From contig NZ_JACHBL010000001.1 in the NCBI RefSeq assembly GCF_014200305.1, positions 2,232,001 to 2,296,000 on the forward strand: a stretch of 64,000 nt of DNA, in the 5' to 3' direction. The position numbers and the translations under genes are program-made. Shown here one piece after another: positions 8,217-15,883 of this stretch; position 1 is the first letter of the stretch; every line of letters starts with the position of its first letter. A model generated the notes under the pieces. The model was not told where the DNA came from and searched no databases. It was given only the letters and a program-made list of their open reading frames with translations. This DNA comes from Neomicrococcus lactis (GTDB lineage Bacteria; Actinomycetota; Actinomycetes; Actinomycetales; Micrococcaceae).

Positions 8217-9448
8217 CGGGTGCAGCTCCCACACCTTTTGAAGGCCACCGCCACGGCTCCAAGGAATACAAGAACCTGATTCTTGCGCTCTTCGCCGCCG
8301 GCGTCGCCACCTTTTCCCAGCTCTATTCCATCCAAGGCGTGCTGCCAGAACTCGCGCGCGACCTGAAGATTCAGGACTCTCAAGCAGCGCTCGCAGTCTC
8401 AGCGGCAACGCTTGGCCTCGCTGTCTCAGTCATTCCGTGGTCCGGAGTGGCAGATAGGATCGGCCGCCTCACGACCATGACCTACTCGATCGTCGGCGCG
8501 GTCATCTTCGGTTTCGCAGTGCCGTGGTCGCCGACCTTCGAGTCGCTCCTCATTCTTAGACTCGGGGAAGGCCTCGTGCTGGGAGGCATCCCGGCTGTCG
8601 CACTGGTGTATCTGAGCGAAGAAGTCACTCGAACCCACGCCGCCATTGCCGCCGCCACCTACGTCTCCGGCACCACCATCGGCGGCCTCGCCGGCCGACT
8701 CGTCGCCGGACCCCTCAGCGAATTCATCAACTGGCGCATCGGTACCTTTGTCGTCAGTTGCATGGCAGCCCTTGCCGCCTTCGCGTTCATCAAGATGGCT
8801 CCGAATCCACGCGGTTTCGCGCCGAGTACTGACACTCAGCACCTGTTCAAGCGCCTCGGTTGGGCCGTCCAGCAACCGGCACTCTTAGCGCTCTACGCGC
8901 AGGGCTTCCTGCTCATGGGCGGCTTCGTGGCCACCTACAACTACCTCGCGTTCCGCCTCGAAGCGTCGCCGTTCTTCATCCCGGCATCGATCGCCTCGCT
9001 CATGTTCGTGGCCTACCTCGCGGGCACCTGGAGCTCACGAAAAGCCGGCAGCTACGTCCTCAAACTTGGACGCTTCAAAGTGCTGTTGCTGTCACTCGTC
9101 GTGACCCTGACCGGTCTCGCGATCACGCTGGTCGAATCCATCCCCTTCATCATCGGGGGACTGCTCATCTACACGGCGGGCTTCTTCGGTGCCCATGCGG
9201 TGGCCTCGGGCTGGATCCCGCGCATCGCCTCACAACATCGCGCTCAAGCCACGAGCCTCTATAACCTCTTCTACTACGTCGGCTCGAGCCTCTTCGGCTG
9301 GCTCATCGGCTACGCGTTCAGCGCCGTCGGTTGGCGCGGACTCGTGGCCAGCGTTGCCGCGCTCGTGGCACTGGCCGGGGCGATCGCCGTCGTACTCCTG
9401 AAAAATCAGCCTGGCTCTCAGCCGCCACCGCCGGAGTTACTGTCATGA
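8213..9448 (+). CDS. MFS transporter, YnfM-like exporter family
   Basis: A 411-residue, 12-helix major facilitator protein. The N-terminal QLYSIQGVLPELARDL, the loop GVADRIGRLTTM between helices 2 and 3 (MFS signature) and length are typical of the YnfM/arabinose-efflux branch of drug:H+ antiporters. The start ATG overlaps the stop of the protease gene (ATGA) and its own stop overlaps the next gene, so the three genes form a coupled unit. The substrate cannot be inferred from sequence. Confidence 0.85.
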   Translation: MTGAAPTPFEGHRHGSKEYKNLILALFAAGVATFSQLYSIQGVLPELARDLKIQDSQAALAVSAATLGLAVSVIPWSGVADRIGRLTTMTYSIVGAVIFGFAVPWSPTFESLLILRLGEGLVLGGIPAVALVYLSEEVTRTHAAIAAATYVSGTTIGGLAGRLVAGPLSEFINWRIGTFVVSCMAALAAFAFIKMAPNPRGFAPSTDTQHLFKRLGWAVQQPALLALYAQGFLLMGGFVATYNYLAFRLEASPFFIPASIASLMFVAYLAGTWSSRKAGSYVLKLGRFKVLLLSLVVTLTGLAITLVESIPFIIGGLLIYTAGFFGAHAVASGWIPRIASQHRAQATSLYNLFYYVGSSLFGWLIGYAFSAVGWRGLVASVAALVALAGAIAVVLLKNQPGSQPPPPELLS

Positions 9449-10758
9449 CGCACAACCGCGGCATTGGCCGCAAAATTCTGGCCCTCGCCCTCCCGGCGCT
9501 CGGCGCGCTCATCGCCGAGCCGCTCTTCCTCATGGCTGACACGGCGATTGTGGGGCACCTCGGCGTCTCCGAGCTGGCGGGCGCGGGCCTCGGCACCGCG
9601 GTAGTCCACACCACCGTGGGCCTCATGATCTTCCTCGCGTACTCCACCACCCCGGCCGTCGCGCGCCATTTCGGCGCAAAACGCCTCGCCGACGCGTACG
9701 CTTCCGGCCGCGATGGCGTCTGGCTAGCGCTCTTGCTCGGCGCAATTTTGGCGGTCCTCGGCTGGATTGCCGCGCCCTGGCTGGTTTCGCTCATGGGCGG
9801 GCACGACGACGTAGCTCACTTCGCGATCGACTACATCCGTTGGTCTATGCCCGGCTTACCGGCCATGTTGATGGTGCTCGCCGCGACGGGCGTGCTGCGC
9901 GGGCTGCAAGACACCAAGACGCCGCTATATGTGGCGACCGTGGGATTCGGCGTGAATATTCTGCTGAACCTGCTGTTTGTATATGGGCTCGGGCTGTCGG
10001 TGGCGGGCTCCGCGATGGGAACGTCCATCACGCAATGGGGCATGGCGGCCGTCTACTTGTGGATGCTGGTGCCGCGCGCGCTCAGTCACGGTGTTCCGCT
10101 CGCGCCCACGTGGCACGGGGTATTGGGCATGGCTCATGTGGGCGGTTGGCTCATGCTGCGCACGCTCTCGCTGCGTGTGGGAATCCTCGCGACCGTTTTT
10201 GTGGCCACCGTTCACGGCGCCGCGACTCTCGCCGCACACCAAGTGATTTTCACGCTGTTCACGTTCATGGCGTTTGCGCTCGATGCCTTGGCGATCGCCG
10301 CCCAAGCGCTGATTGGCAAGGAACTCGGGGCTGGCGACGTGGCGGAAGTGCGGTCGCTGACCCGCGTCATGACGCGGTGGGGTGTCTACTTCGGTGTCTT
10401 CACGGGCGTTGTCTTGGCCATCGCCGCGCCTTTTGTGGGCGGACTCTTCAGCGGTGATCCGGCCGTGCAGTCCCTTGTGACGTTGGGCGTGTGGGTGCTT
10501 GCTGCGAGTCAGCCGCTGTGTGGCGTGGTGTTTGTGCTGGACGGCGTGCTGATTGGCGCCGGAGATGCGCGGTATTTGGCCTTGGCTGGTCTCATTGCTT
10601 TGGCTGTCTATGCGCCGTTGCTGTGGCTCGCATCTTTCGCGACCGCTGGAGCCCAAGCAATCGTGGCCATTTGGCTCGCGTTCGCCTTGGGATACATGGC
10701 CGCGCGCGCAGCTACTCTATGGTTCCGGGCGCGCACTGACTCCTGGATGAAGATCTAG
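9445..10758 (+). CDS. MATE-family efflux transporter (DinF-like)
   Basis: A 437-residue, 12-helix multidrug/Na+ or H+ antiporter of the MATE superfamily. Diagnostic stretches are LALPALGALIAEPLFLMADTA near the N-terminus and AGLGTAVVHTT with the later GVLRGLQDTKTPLY; these match the DinF branch. The start at 9445 overlaps the preceding MFS stop (ATGA), which is better supported than an upstream in-frame start at 9331 that would overlap the MFS gene by 118 bases. It converges on the tetR gene 13 bases after its stop. Substrate unknown. Confidence 0.88.
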   Translation: MTHNRGIGRKILALALPALGALIAEPLFLMADTAIVGHLGVSELAGAGLGTAVVHTTVGLMIFLAYSTTPAVARHFGAKRLADAYASGRDGVWLALLLGAILAVLGWIAAPWLVSLMGGHDDVAHFAIDYIRWSMPGLPAMLMVLAATGVLRGLQDTKTPLYVATVGFGVNILLNLLFVYGLGLSVAGSAMGTSITQWGMAAVYLWMLVPRALSHGVPLAPTWHGVLGMAHVGGWLMLRTLSLRVGILATVFVATVHGAATLAAHQVIFTLFTFMAFALDALAIAAQALIGKELGAGDVAEVRSLTRVMTRWGVYFGVFTGVVLAIAAPFVGGLFSGDPAVQSLVTLGVWVLAASQPLCGVVFVLDGVLIGAGDARYLALAGLIALAVYAPLLWLASFATAGAQAIVAIWLAFALGYMAARAATLWFRARTDSWMKI

Positions 10759-10771
10759 AGCTTGGTCTCGA

Positions 10772-11419
10772 TCAGAGGTTCAGGCCGCTGACCATGGATC
10801 GCATGGCCAAGTCGAAGAGGCGAGTCTTACTCTCAAGTGGCTCATTGCGGAGCGCGCCGGTGGAGCACAGCGTCGACATTCCATCCACCGTGGCCCAGAG
10901 GACCAGGGTGGCGTCCGTCAGTCCGTCGTCGGGGATGTTCGTCTGGGCGATGATCTTCAGGATGAACGTAAACGGATAGCGATCCGAGGGGAGTGCCTCT
11001 TCCACGGCGTTCAATTCCGCGTTGACCTTGGGGCGCATTTCAGCGGAAAGATGGGGAAGTTCTTCGACCGTCTCCATCAGTGCCGCATACAGGCCGTCCG
11101 AATTGGTGGCGAAGTAGAAGAATCCATGTGCGGCTGCGCAAAGCTTCTCGAGTGGCGGGGCATCGGCCGGAAGTGCTTCAACTTCGGCGGACATCGCGTG
11201 GGTCATCTGAAGCAGGATCTCGGCTTTGACCGCGGCCGCGAGCCCCTCTTGGCCATCGAAGTGCCGATATGCCGCCGAAGGGGAGACTCCAATTCGCCGC
11301 GCCGCTTCGCGCAGTTTGATGGCGGAGGCGCCGCCTTCATGGGCAAGTTCGACGCCAATCCGAACCAGTTCTTCGCGAAGATTCCCATGGTGGTAGGGCT
11401 TCGTGTTGACAGGTTTCAT
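10772..11419 (-). CDS. TetR-family transcriptional regulator
   Basis: A 215-residue repressor: TetR-type helix-turn-helix at residues 12-60 (GNLREELVRIGVELA, then VSPSAAYRHFDGQEGL), followed by a helical ligand-binding domain with WHG-like features. A perfect 9+1+9 palindrome lies 23 bases upstream of its start, so it very probably represses itself. It converges with the MFS-MATE pair; control of those exporters is possible but no copy of the palindrome is seen before them. Start codon ATG 11419 is the only reasonable start ahead of the DNA-binding domain. Confidence 0.9.
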   Translation of the reverse strand: MKPVNTKPYHHGNLREELVRIGVELAHEGGASAIKLREAARRIGVSPSAAYRHFDGQEGLAAAVKAEILLQMTHAMSAEVEALPADAPPLEKLCAAAHGFFYFATNSDGLYAALMETVEELPHLSAEMRPKVNAELNAVEEALPSDRYPFTFILKIIAQTNIPDDGLTDATLVLWATVDGMSTLCSTGALRNEPLESKTRLFDLAMRSMVSGLNL

Positions 11420-11441
11420 GACACTAGCCTACGGTTAATGA

Positions 11442-11460
11442 ATGTAAACAGTGTTTACAT
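11442..11460 (-). promoter_or_regulatory. palindromic TetR-type operator
   Basis: ATGTAAACA-G-TGTTTACAT is a perfect 9+1+9 inverted repeat 23 bases before the tetR start codon. TetR proteins commonly bind such sites to repress their own promoter. Positions 11461-11680 beyond it hold no gene I can support. Confidence 0.65.
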
Positions 11461-11697
11461 ATGGATTGCACGCACTTTAGATATGAATCTAACCAGTGCT
11501 CTCCGGACGCTGAACGGCGTTTCGGGGGCAGCGCGGAGCAATTCATAAGCACTGTATGTACTGGAATGTCGCGACGAGCGCGGTGGTTCCACGGCGGCAT
11601 GAAAGCCGACGACCCAGAGTCGGGGTTGGATCGTAGGCGCTGATCGTGGGGTTACTTGCGTTCGTTTGCGGCGTTAAAGCGTACTTCTCTTCACGCC

Positions 11698-11710
11698 TAC
11701 ACTTGATAGG
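11698..11710 (+). promoter_or_regulatory. leaderless-type -10 box before the DUF308 gene
   Basis: TACACT at 11698-11703 lies 6 bases before the GTG at 11710 and there is no ribosome binding site, which fits a leaderless transcript starting at the GTG. The -35 region is weak. Confidence 0.45.
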
Positions 11711-12285
11711 TGACTTCATCCAATTCATCCGCCGCCACGTCGCGCCCCAAAGTAGATCCGGAACTCGCGGCAAGCCTCTGGAAACCACTCTTGTTGCGCG
11801 GCGCTGTAGCGCTGATTTTTGGATTGATCACGGTCTTTTGGACGACGCCGCAGCTCGCCGTCGCCTCTTACCTGCTGTGCGCTGTGATGGTGGTGAGCGG
11901 TAAGGCACTCTTCGACTTCGGTTCCGTTGACGGTGCACCCGAGGGGATGCGTCAGGCGCTGGGAATTGGTGCGTTGTTGTCGATTCTCACGGGCTTGAGC
12001 GTTGCTCTTTTACAGTCCACTTTCACTTTCGCCTGGATGGGCGGCGCGGGACTGTTTCTCGTGGGACTATGTGAGTTGTGGGGCTGGGTGAAGGCGCGCA
12101 AAACCTTCATCCCTGCACGTGAGCTGCTGATTCCAGGTCTGGTTACTGCCGGCACTGGCTTGGTCCTGATGGTCGGGAACCAACTGGACCTGCACGGCCT
12201 TTTGGGCGTTGCTGGTGGCGGACACATCATCGTGGCCGTCTTCATGATCATCGCCGGAATCTCCTACCGTTTCGACGCGAAGTAG
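11710..12285 (+). CDS. DUF308 (HdeD-like) small membrane protein
   Basis: A 191-residue protein with six regularly spaced hydrophobic helices from residue 27 on (LLLRGAVALIFGLITVFW; YLLCAVMVVSG; LGIGALLSILTGLSVALL; MGGAGLFLVGLCELWG; LIPGLVTAGTGLVLMVG; VAVFMIIAGISY). This helix pattern and the repeated Gly-rich motifs fit the DUF308/HdeD family, linked in enterobacteria to acid tolerance but unassigned in actinobacteria. The GTG start is supported by a -10 box 6 bases before it. A separate small membrane-protein gene follows. Confidence 0.75.
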   Translation: MTSSNSSAATSRPKVDPELAASLWKPLLLRGAVALIFGLITVFWTTPQLAVASYLLCAVMVVSGKALFDFGSVDGAPEGMRQALGIGALLSILTGLSVALLQSTFTFAWMGGAGLFLVGLCELWGWVKARKTFIPARELLIPGLVTAGTGLVLMVGNQLDLHGLLGVAGGGHIIVAVFMIIAGISYRFDAK

Positions 12286-12323
12286 AATATACGTATCCCA
12301 CTGGTTTCAGGAGGCCTTTTTTC

Positions 12324-12644
12324 GTGAGCACGCAAGCCGGAGAACCCGGACAGAACAACAACAAGCGCAATTGGAAGCAGACCGTTAAGGTGCCGCTGTT
12401 GTTTTCGCTGATCTTGGGCCTCATTGCGGGCGTGGTTTCCACCATCGCTTCCACTGGCGGCTCAGAGAACCCACTTCGCCTGGACATTGGCCTGACGATG
12501 TTTGGAATCGCCTTCGTTGGATCGCTCTTGTTGATCTCGTTGATGATCATGGCCGCAAAGGAAAACCCAGAAGACTTGGGTCAGGGCTCTGGCGTTAACC
12601 GCGTCTCTGCGCGTCCGCCAAAGCGCAAGCAGACCGGGCACTAG
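12324..12644 (+). CDS. small two-helix membrane protein, function unknown
   Basis: A 106-residue protein with a polar N-terminus (to about residue 24), two hydrophobic helices (about 25-46 and 55-78) and a basic C-terminal tail ending PPKRKQTGH. The GTG start at 12324 has a strong AGGAGG ribosome binding site about 10 bases upstream. Its transcript likely ends at the hairpins starting at 12665. Not recognised. Confidence 0.7.
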   Translation: MSTQAGEPGQNNNKRNWKQTVKVPLLFSLILGLIAGVVSTIASTGGSENPLRLDIGLTMFGIAFVGSLLLISLMIMAAKENPEDLGQGSGVNRVSARPPKRKQTGH

Positions 12645-12664
12645 GCTCCATTTAGCTGGGCGCC

Positions 12665-12724
12665 AAGCCTCAGCAGTGCAACCGCTGAGGCCTTGCAGCC
12701 ACTCAGGCTGACCGCGCAGCGCGG
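12665..12724. terminator. hairpin cluster between convergent genes
   Basis: Three hairpins follow one another: GCCTCAGC/GCTGAGGC (12667-12691, extended by the flanking bases), CAGCC/GGCTG (12696-12710) and CCGC/GCGG (12712-12724). They separate the + strand gene ending at 12644 from the - strand gene ending at 12740 and probably end both transcripts; no T-run is present. Confidence 0.6.
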
Positions 12725-12739
12725 CCAGCCTATTGGTAA

Positions 12740-13084
12740 TTACACTTCTGGATCGATGACTTCCGTGTCATCGCGTGCGCCCCATTCGCGCAAGAACTCT
12801 TCTTGAGTCAAGTTCTCGAGGTCGTTGCGGATGAGTGCCACGAGGCTTTCTGCCTCGTCCACGCCGCCCGCGGTAATGCGCAGGATTTCTTTGTCGTCAC
12901 TAATTCGGCGTACGACGGCGGTGGCTCCAGCAGCTTCAGATCCGTCGCCTCCCAGGGCTGCATCAAAAATACCGATCACCCAGCGGCCGGCTTTGCGCCA
13001 CACGCCATCGGTGGCTTCCTCGAGCTCGACGTCGTAGTCATCTGACGCGTGGTGTTCTTCAATGTTGGGGACTTCGGCACTCAT
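12740..13084 (-). CDS. small acidic protein, function unknown
   Basis: A 114-residue acidic soluble protein, rich in Asp/Glu at both ends (N-terminal EVPNIEEHHASDDYDVELEE, C-terminal RDDTEVIDPEV). The start at 13084 has a GGGAGG site 7 bases upstream and is preferred over an upstream in-frame ATG at 13135. The middle (about residues 30-85) has a mixed alpha/beta pattern with a Gly/Ala-rich loop. No family recognised; it lies beside the CGNR regulator on the same strand. Confidence 0.65.
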   Translation of the reverse strand: MSAEVPNIEEHHASDDYDVELEEATDGVWRKAGRWVIGIFDAALGGDGSEAAGATAVVRRISDDKEILRITAGGVDEAESLVALIRNDLENLTQEEFLREWGARDDTEVIDPEV

Positions 13085-13141
13085 GGTGTCCTCCCTGATA
13101 GTCCTAAAAGCTCGAGGCGGCATTGCCTCGTTCATACATAA

Positions 13142-13687
13142 CTAGCTTATGGCCTGACGGGCCCGATATGCGCGGACGTTTTCACGATTTCCACAATTCC
13201 CAGAATCACAGAACTTCTTGGACCGGTTACGTGAAAGATCAAGCAAGACATCGTGGCAATCCGTTGCTGCGCAGGACTTCAAGCGATCCCATTCGTCGGA
13301 GCGCACTACGTCCACGAGGGCCATGGCCGCTTCCGTGCCCAGACGATCCGACAGAGATGCATCCGGGGTGGTGGCGTGAATGTGGTAATCCCATTCGTCG
13401 TGCTTCACGAGCTGTGGGAGGGCCCGCGCAGACCGCAGGATGGCATTGATCTCGGGGACGGCGTCGTCGTCCTTTAGGTGCCAAATCTCCGTGAGGCGGC
13501 TGCGCAACTGGCGCACATCGCGAAGCTCCGATTGCGTGCCCGAGACGTAGCCCGTGAATTTCTCGCGTTTGAGGAATTCGGCGAGGTCTGCGGGCGTGAG
13601 GAGGCCGTCGATCGCGGAGGTGCCGGAATTGATGAGATTCACGAGTGACGTGAGGCTCGTGACAGTGTCTGGTGCGAATAACGGCAT
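13142..13687 (-). CDS. CGNR zinc-finger (ABATE-domain) putative regulator
   Basis: A 181-residue protein with a C-terminal CGNR zinc finger: CAATDCHDVLLDLSRNRSKKF then CDSGNCGNRENVRAYR, giving the two Cys pairs and the CGNR signature at about residues 140-175. The preceding helical part fits the ABATE-like stress domain. Such proteins are predicted transcription regulators. The gene is divergent from an EamA transporter, and the intergenic region has an inverted repeat, so control of that transporter and of itself is plausible. TCCGG-AGG-type sequence before the ATG supports the start at 13687. Confidence 0.85.
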   Translation of the reverse strand: MPLFAPDTVTSLTSLVNLINSGTSAIDGLLTPADLAEFLKREKFTGYVSGTQSELRDVRQLRSRLTEIWHLKDDDAVPEINAILRSARALPQLVKHDEWDYHIHATTPDASLSDRLGTEAAMALVDVVRSDEWDRLKSCAATDCHDVLLDLSRNRSKKFCDSGNCGNRENVRAYRARQAIS

Positions 13688-13721
13688 GCGGTTCCTCCGG
13701 TGATATCCTTACCGCAGATTA

Positions 13722-13753
13722 TGTCATGAGTCTAAAAAATTTTGGTCATGACA
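13722..13753. promoter_or_regulatory. inverted repeat in divergent CGNR/EamA promoter region
   Basis: TGTCATGA (13722-13729) and TCATGACA (13746-13753) are perfect 8-base inverted arms separated by 16 AT-rich bases (TCTAAAAAATTTTGG). The site lies between two divergent starts and is the best operator candidate here, possibly for the CGNR protein. Confidence 0.5.
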
Positions 13754-13781
13754 CGCTACGAGATTACAGGCATTTGAGGAT

Positions 13782-14780
13782 ATGAAACCGCTCACAGGAA
13801 TTGGCGTCGCATTGGTGTCGGCCATCATTTTTGGTACCTCCGGCTCCTTCGCGAAGTCGCTTTTGGAGGCTGGCTGGAGCACGGGCGCCGCAGTGACGTG
13901 GCGCATGGCTGGCGCTGGATTGGTGCTGTTGATTCCGGCGATCGTGGCGCTTCACGGGCGCTGGCGCATCTTGCTGGCGAACTGGCGACCCATTCTCCTT
14001 TTCGGAGCTTTCGGCGTCGCGACGTGCCAGCTCGCGTACTTCCGCGCCGTGGAGCGGTTGAGTGTTGGCGTAGCGCTCATGCTCGAGTACCTGGCTCCCG
14101 TGATGATCGTGCTGATCTTGTGGATTCAGTACCGCAAGGCACCTCGCGCCATGACGATCATCGGCACTATCCTGGCCTTCGGCGGACTCGTGCTGGTGTT
14201 GAACCTCGGCGCATCCGAGCGCGTTGATTTTATTGGCGTGCTGTGGGGACTCGTGGCGGCCGTTGGTCTAGTGGTCTACTTCTTCGTCACTGCGAAAGAG
14301 AATGACAGGCTACCGCCGATCGTCCTCGCGACCGCCGGCCTGTTTGTGGGCGCTGCGATCATGGCTGTCGCCGGACTCTTCGGCATCATCCCCATGAAGA
14401 CGTCCTTCGTGGACATCACCCTCGCGGGCGCCGTGGTTCCGTGGTGGGTTGGCTTGCTGGGATTGATCCTGATTTCGACGGCGTTCGCTTACGTCACCGG
14501 GATCATGGCCTCGCGCGCTTTGGGTTCGAAGGTTGCTTCCTTCGTCTCGCTCTTCGAGGTCGTGGCGGCCGTGCTGTGGGCCTGGCTGTTCCTTGGCGAA
14601 CTGCCGTTGCCGATCCAACTTCTGGGTGGATTGCTCATCTTCGCCGGCGTGGTGCTGGTCCGTTGGGACGAACTTCGCACCGTGCCAGTTGATGACCACG
14701 TGCTACCGAGCGACTATCCAATTCCCGGCGTGCCCGCCGAGACGGGCGCCATCGAGATAGTGCGCGCGGCTGAGCAGTAA
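13782..14780 (+). CDS. EamA/DMT-family transporter
   Basis: A 332-residue membrane protein with ten helices arranged as two EamA repeats (residues about 6-140 and 148-290), typical of drug/metabolite transporters of the RhaT/YdcZ type that export amino acids or other metabolites. The family motif LGSKVASFVSLFEVVAAVLW lies in the ninth helix region. The acidic C-terminal 40 residues are soluble. Divergent from the CGNR gene. Substrate unknown. Confidence 0.88.
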   Translation: MKPLTGIGVALVSAIIFGTSGSFAKSLLEAGWSTGAAVTWRMAGAGLVLLIPAIVALHGRWRILLANWRPILLFGAFGVATCQLAYFRAVERLSVGVALMLEYLAPVMIVLILWIQYRKAPRAMTIIGTILAFGGLVLVLNLGASERVDFIGVLWGLVAAVGLVVYFFVTAKENDRLPPIVLATAGLFVGAAIMAVAGLFGIIPMKTSFVDITLAGAVVPWWVGLLGLILISTAFAYVTGIMASRALGSKVASFVSLFEVVAAVLWAWLFLGELPLPIQLLGGLLIFAGVVLVRWDELRTVPVDDHVLPSDYPIPGVPAETGAIEIVRAAEQ

Positions 14781-14809
14781 GTCGCTCGGGAGGTTTTGCG
14801 TCTAAGTAA

Positions 14810-14844
14810 TTCAAGTGTGGCCCACATTGAGGGCCGTGGTTGAA
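14810..14844. terminator. hairpin between convergent genes
   Basis: TTCAA-n4-GGCCC at 14810-14823 pairs with GGGCC-n4-TTGAA at 14831-14844 around a 7-base loop. It lies between the EamA gene (+) and the hydrolase pseudogene (-). Confidence 0.5.
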
Positions 14845-15522
14845 CTACTCAAGCAGAAAATCGTTGACCAGGCAGGTAACTTTTTCTGGCTGGTGATCCA
14901 GAATGAAATGCCCTGCAGAGTCCACGAATTCGAGTCGGCCGTTGCGAAGGTAGTCGTCGTAATCGGTGATCACGCTTGGCGGCATGACATCGTCCTGCTT
15001 GCCCATCACAAAGAGAGATCTTGTGGTGAGTGGGCTCTCCCGGTAAGCGCCCTTCGTGATTCCCATGCCCTCGGGGATGATGAAATTCCGGTAGAGAAGC
15101 ACTGCCGCTTTCGCCCTGTCTGGTTCGCGCAATGGGGCGATATACCGTTCGACCTCCTCTGCCGTAAATGCGGAGCTTTCGAGCGGGCTCATGTTCAACA
15201 AGTACCAAGCTAGCGGTTGATTGCCCGACTGCAGCAGGTATGGGGTGAGAACGAGAATCGGCATTAGGAATTCAAACCAGCCGTGCTTGATCATCGGCGG
15301 GAACATCTTGATGGTGGATTTGATGCCGAGCGGCGGAATTGCCAGCGAGACAAATTTATTGATTCTGTCCGGGTAGTCCAGACAAAGCTACTGACGCAGC
15401 AGTGCCGAGAAGTCGTGCCCCACATAGCTGGACTTATAGAGTCCTAAAGCGTCGGCGACATGCATGCGGAGGCCGGGAAGATCAACGAAGCGGTGGGTTA
15501 CGCCGATGTCGGTGGTGTTCAT
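14845..15522 (-). pseudogene. broken alpha/beta hydrolase (epoxide-hydrolase type)
   Basis: Remnant of an alpha/beta hydrolase. The N-terminal part begins MNTTDIGVTHRFVDLPGLRM and then jumps from HVA to DALGLYKSSYVGHDFSALLRQ, losing the roughly 60 residues that should carry the HGxP oxyanion segment. The nucleophile motif GHDFSA remains. An in-frame TAG at 15388-15390 follows, and the same frame continues with LCLDYPDRINKFVSLAIPP and a normal C-terminal half including the late acidic residue region (MGKQDD) and the catalytic His in SAGHFILDHQ. One deletion and one nonsense codon make a functional enzyme unlikely. Confidence 0.8.
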
Positions 15523-15883
15523 AGCATCAAAATACTGCAGAAATAGTACTTTGATGAGTGGATCTCTGTCCCAAATTTCGAGCTCTTTTGAGATCCACAA
15601 TCAGGTATAGACCTCAAATGAAATTGATCAAGAAGTTCGACAGGTACACCGTGGCTTCTGGCCCAACGCTGTGGTTTAGCGTTGGGCCCTTCTCTTTAGT
15701 TTTCAAGATCAACAGGTTTCCTCTGCCGTCACTGGATGTGGAGGCAGGGATCTCCTAGTTGTTGTCGCGGGCAGGATAAGCCCCTTTCGGCGGCCCTCTT
15801 TGTGCGCATGGATGTGCTGTTCGTGCGCGGAATACGACTCCTTGGTTGCGGTGGTTTTCCGGACAAAATTCTTGGTGATGCGG
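15523..15883. other. intergenic stretch without a supported gene
   Basis: Between the hydrolase remnant and the DUF222-HNH gene I find no convincing reading frame or RNA. Its one clear element is the hairpin terminator at 15660-15697, which has no obvious gene in front of it on its strand. Confidence 0.5.
15660..15697 (+). terminator. strong rho-independent terminator
   Basis: GGCCCAACGCT (15660-15670) and AGCGTTGGGCC (15678-15688) form an 11-bp perfect stem with a 7-base loop, followed by CTTCTCTTT. Orientation is + because the T-rich tail is only on that side. What it terminates is unclear, perhaps a lost gene or a small RNA. Confidence 0.75.
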
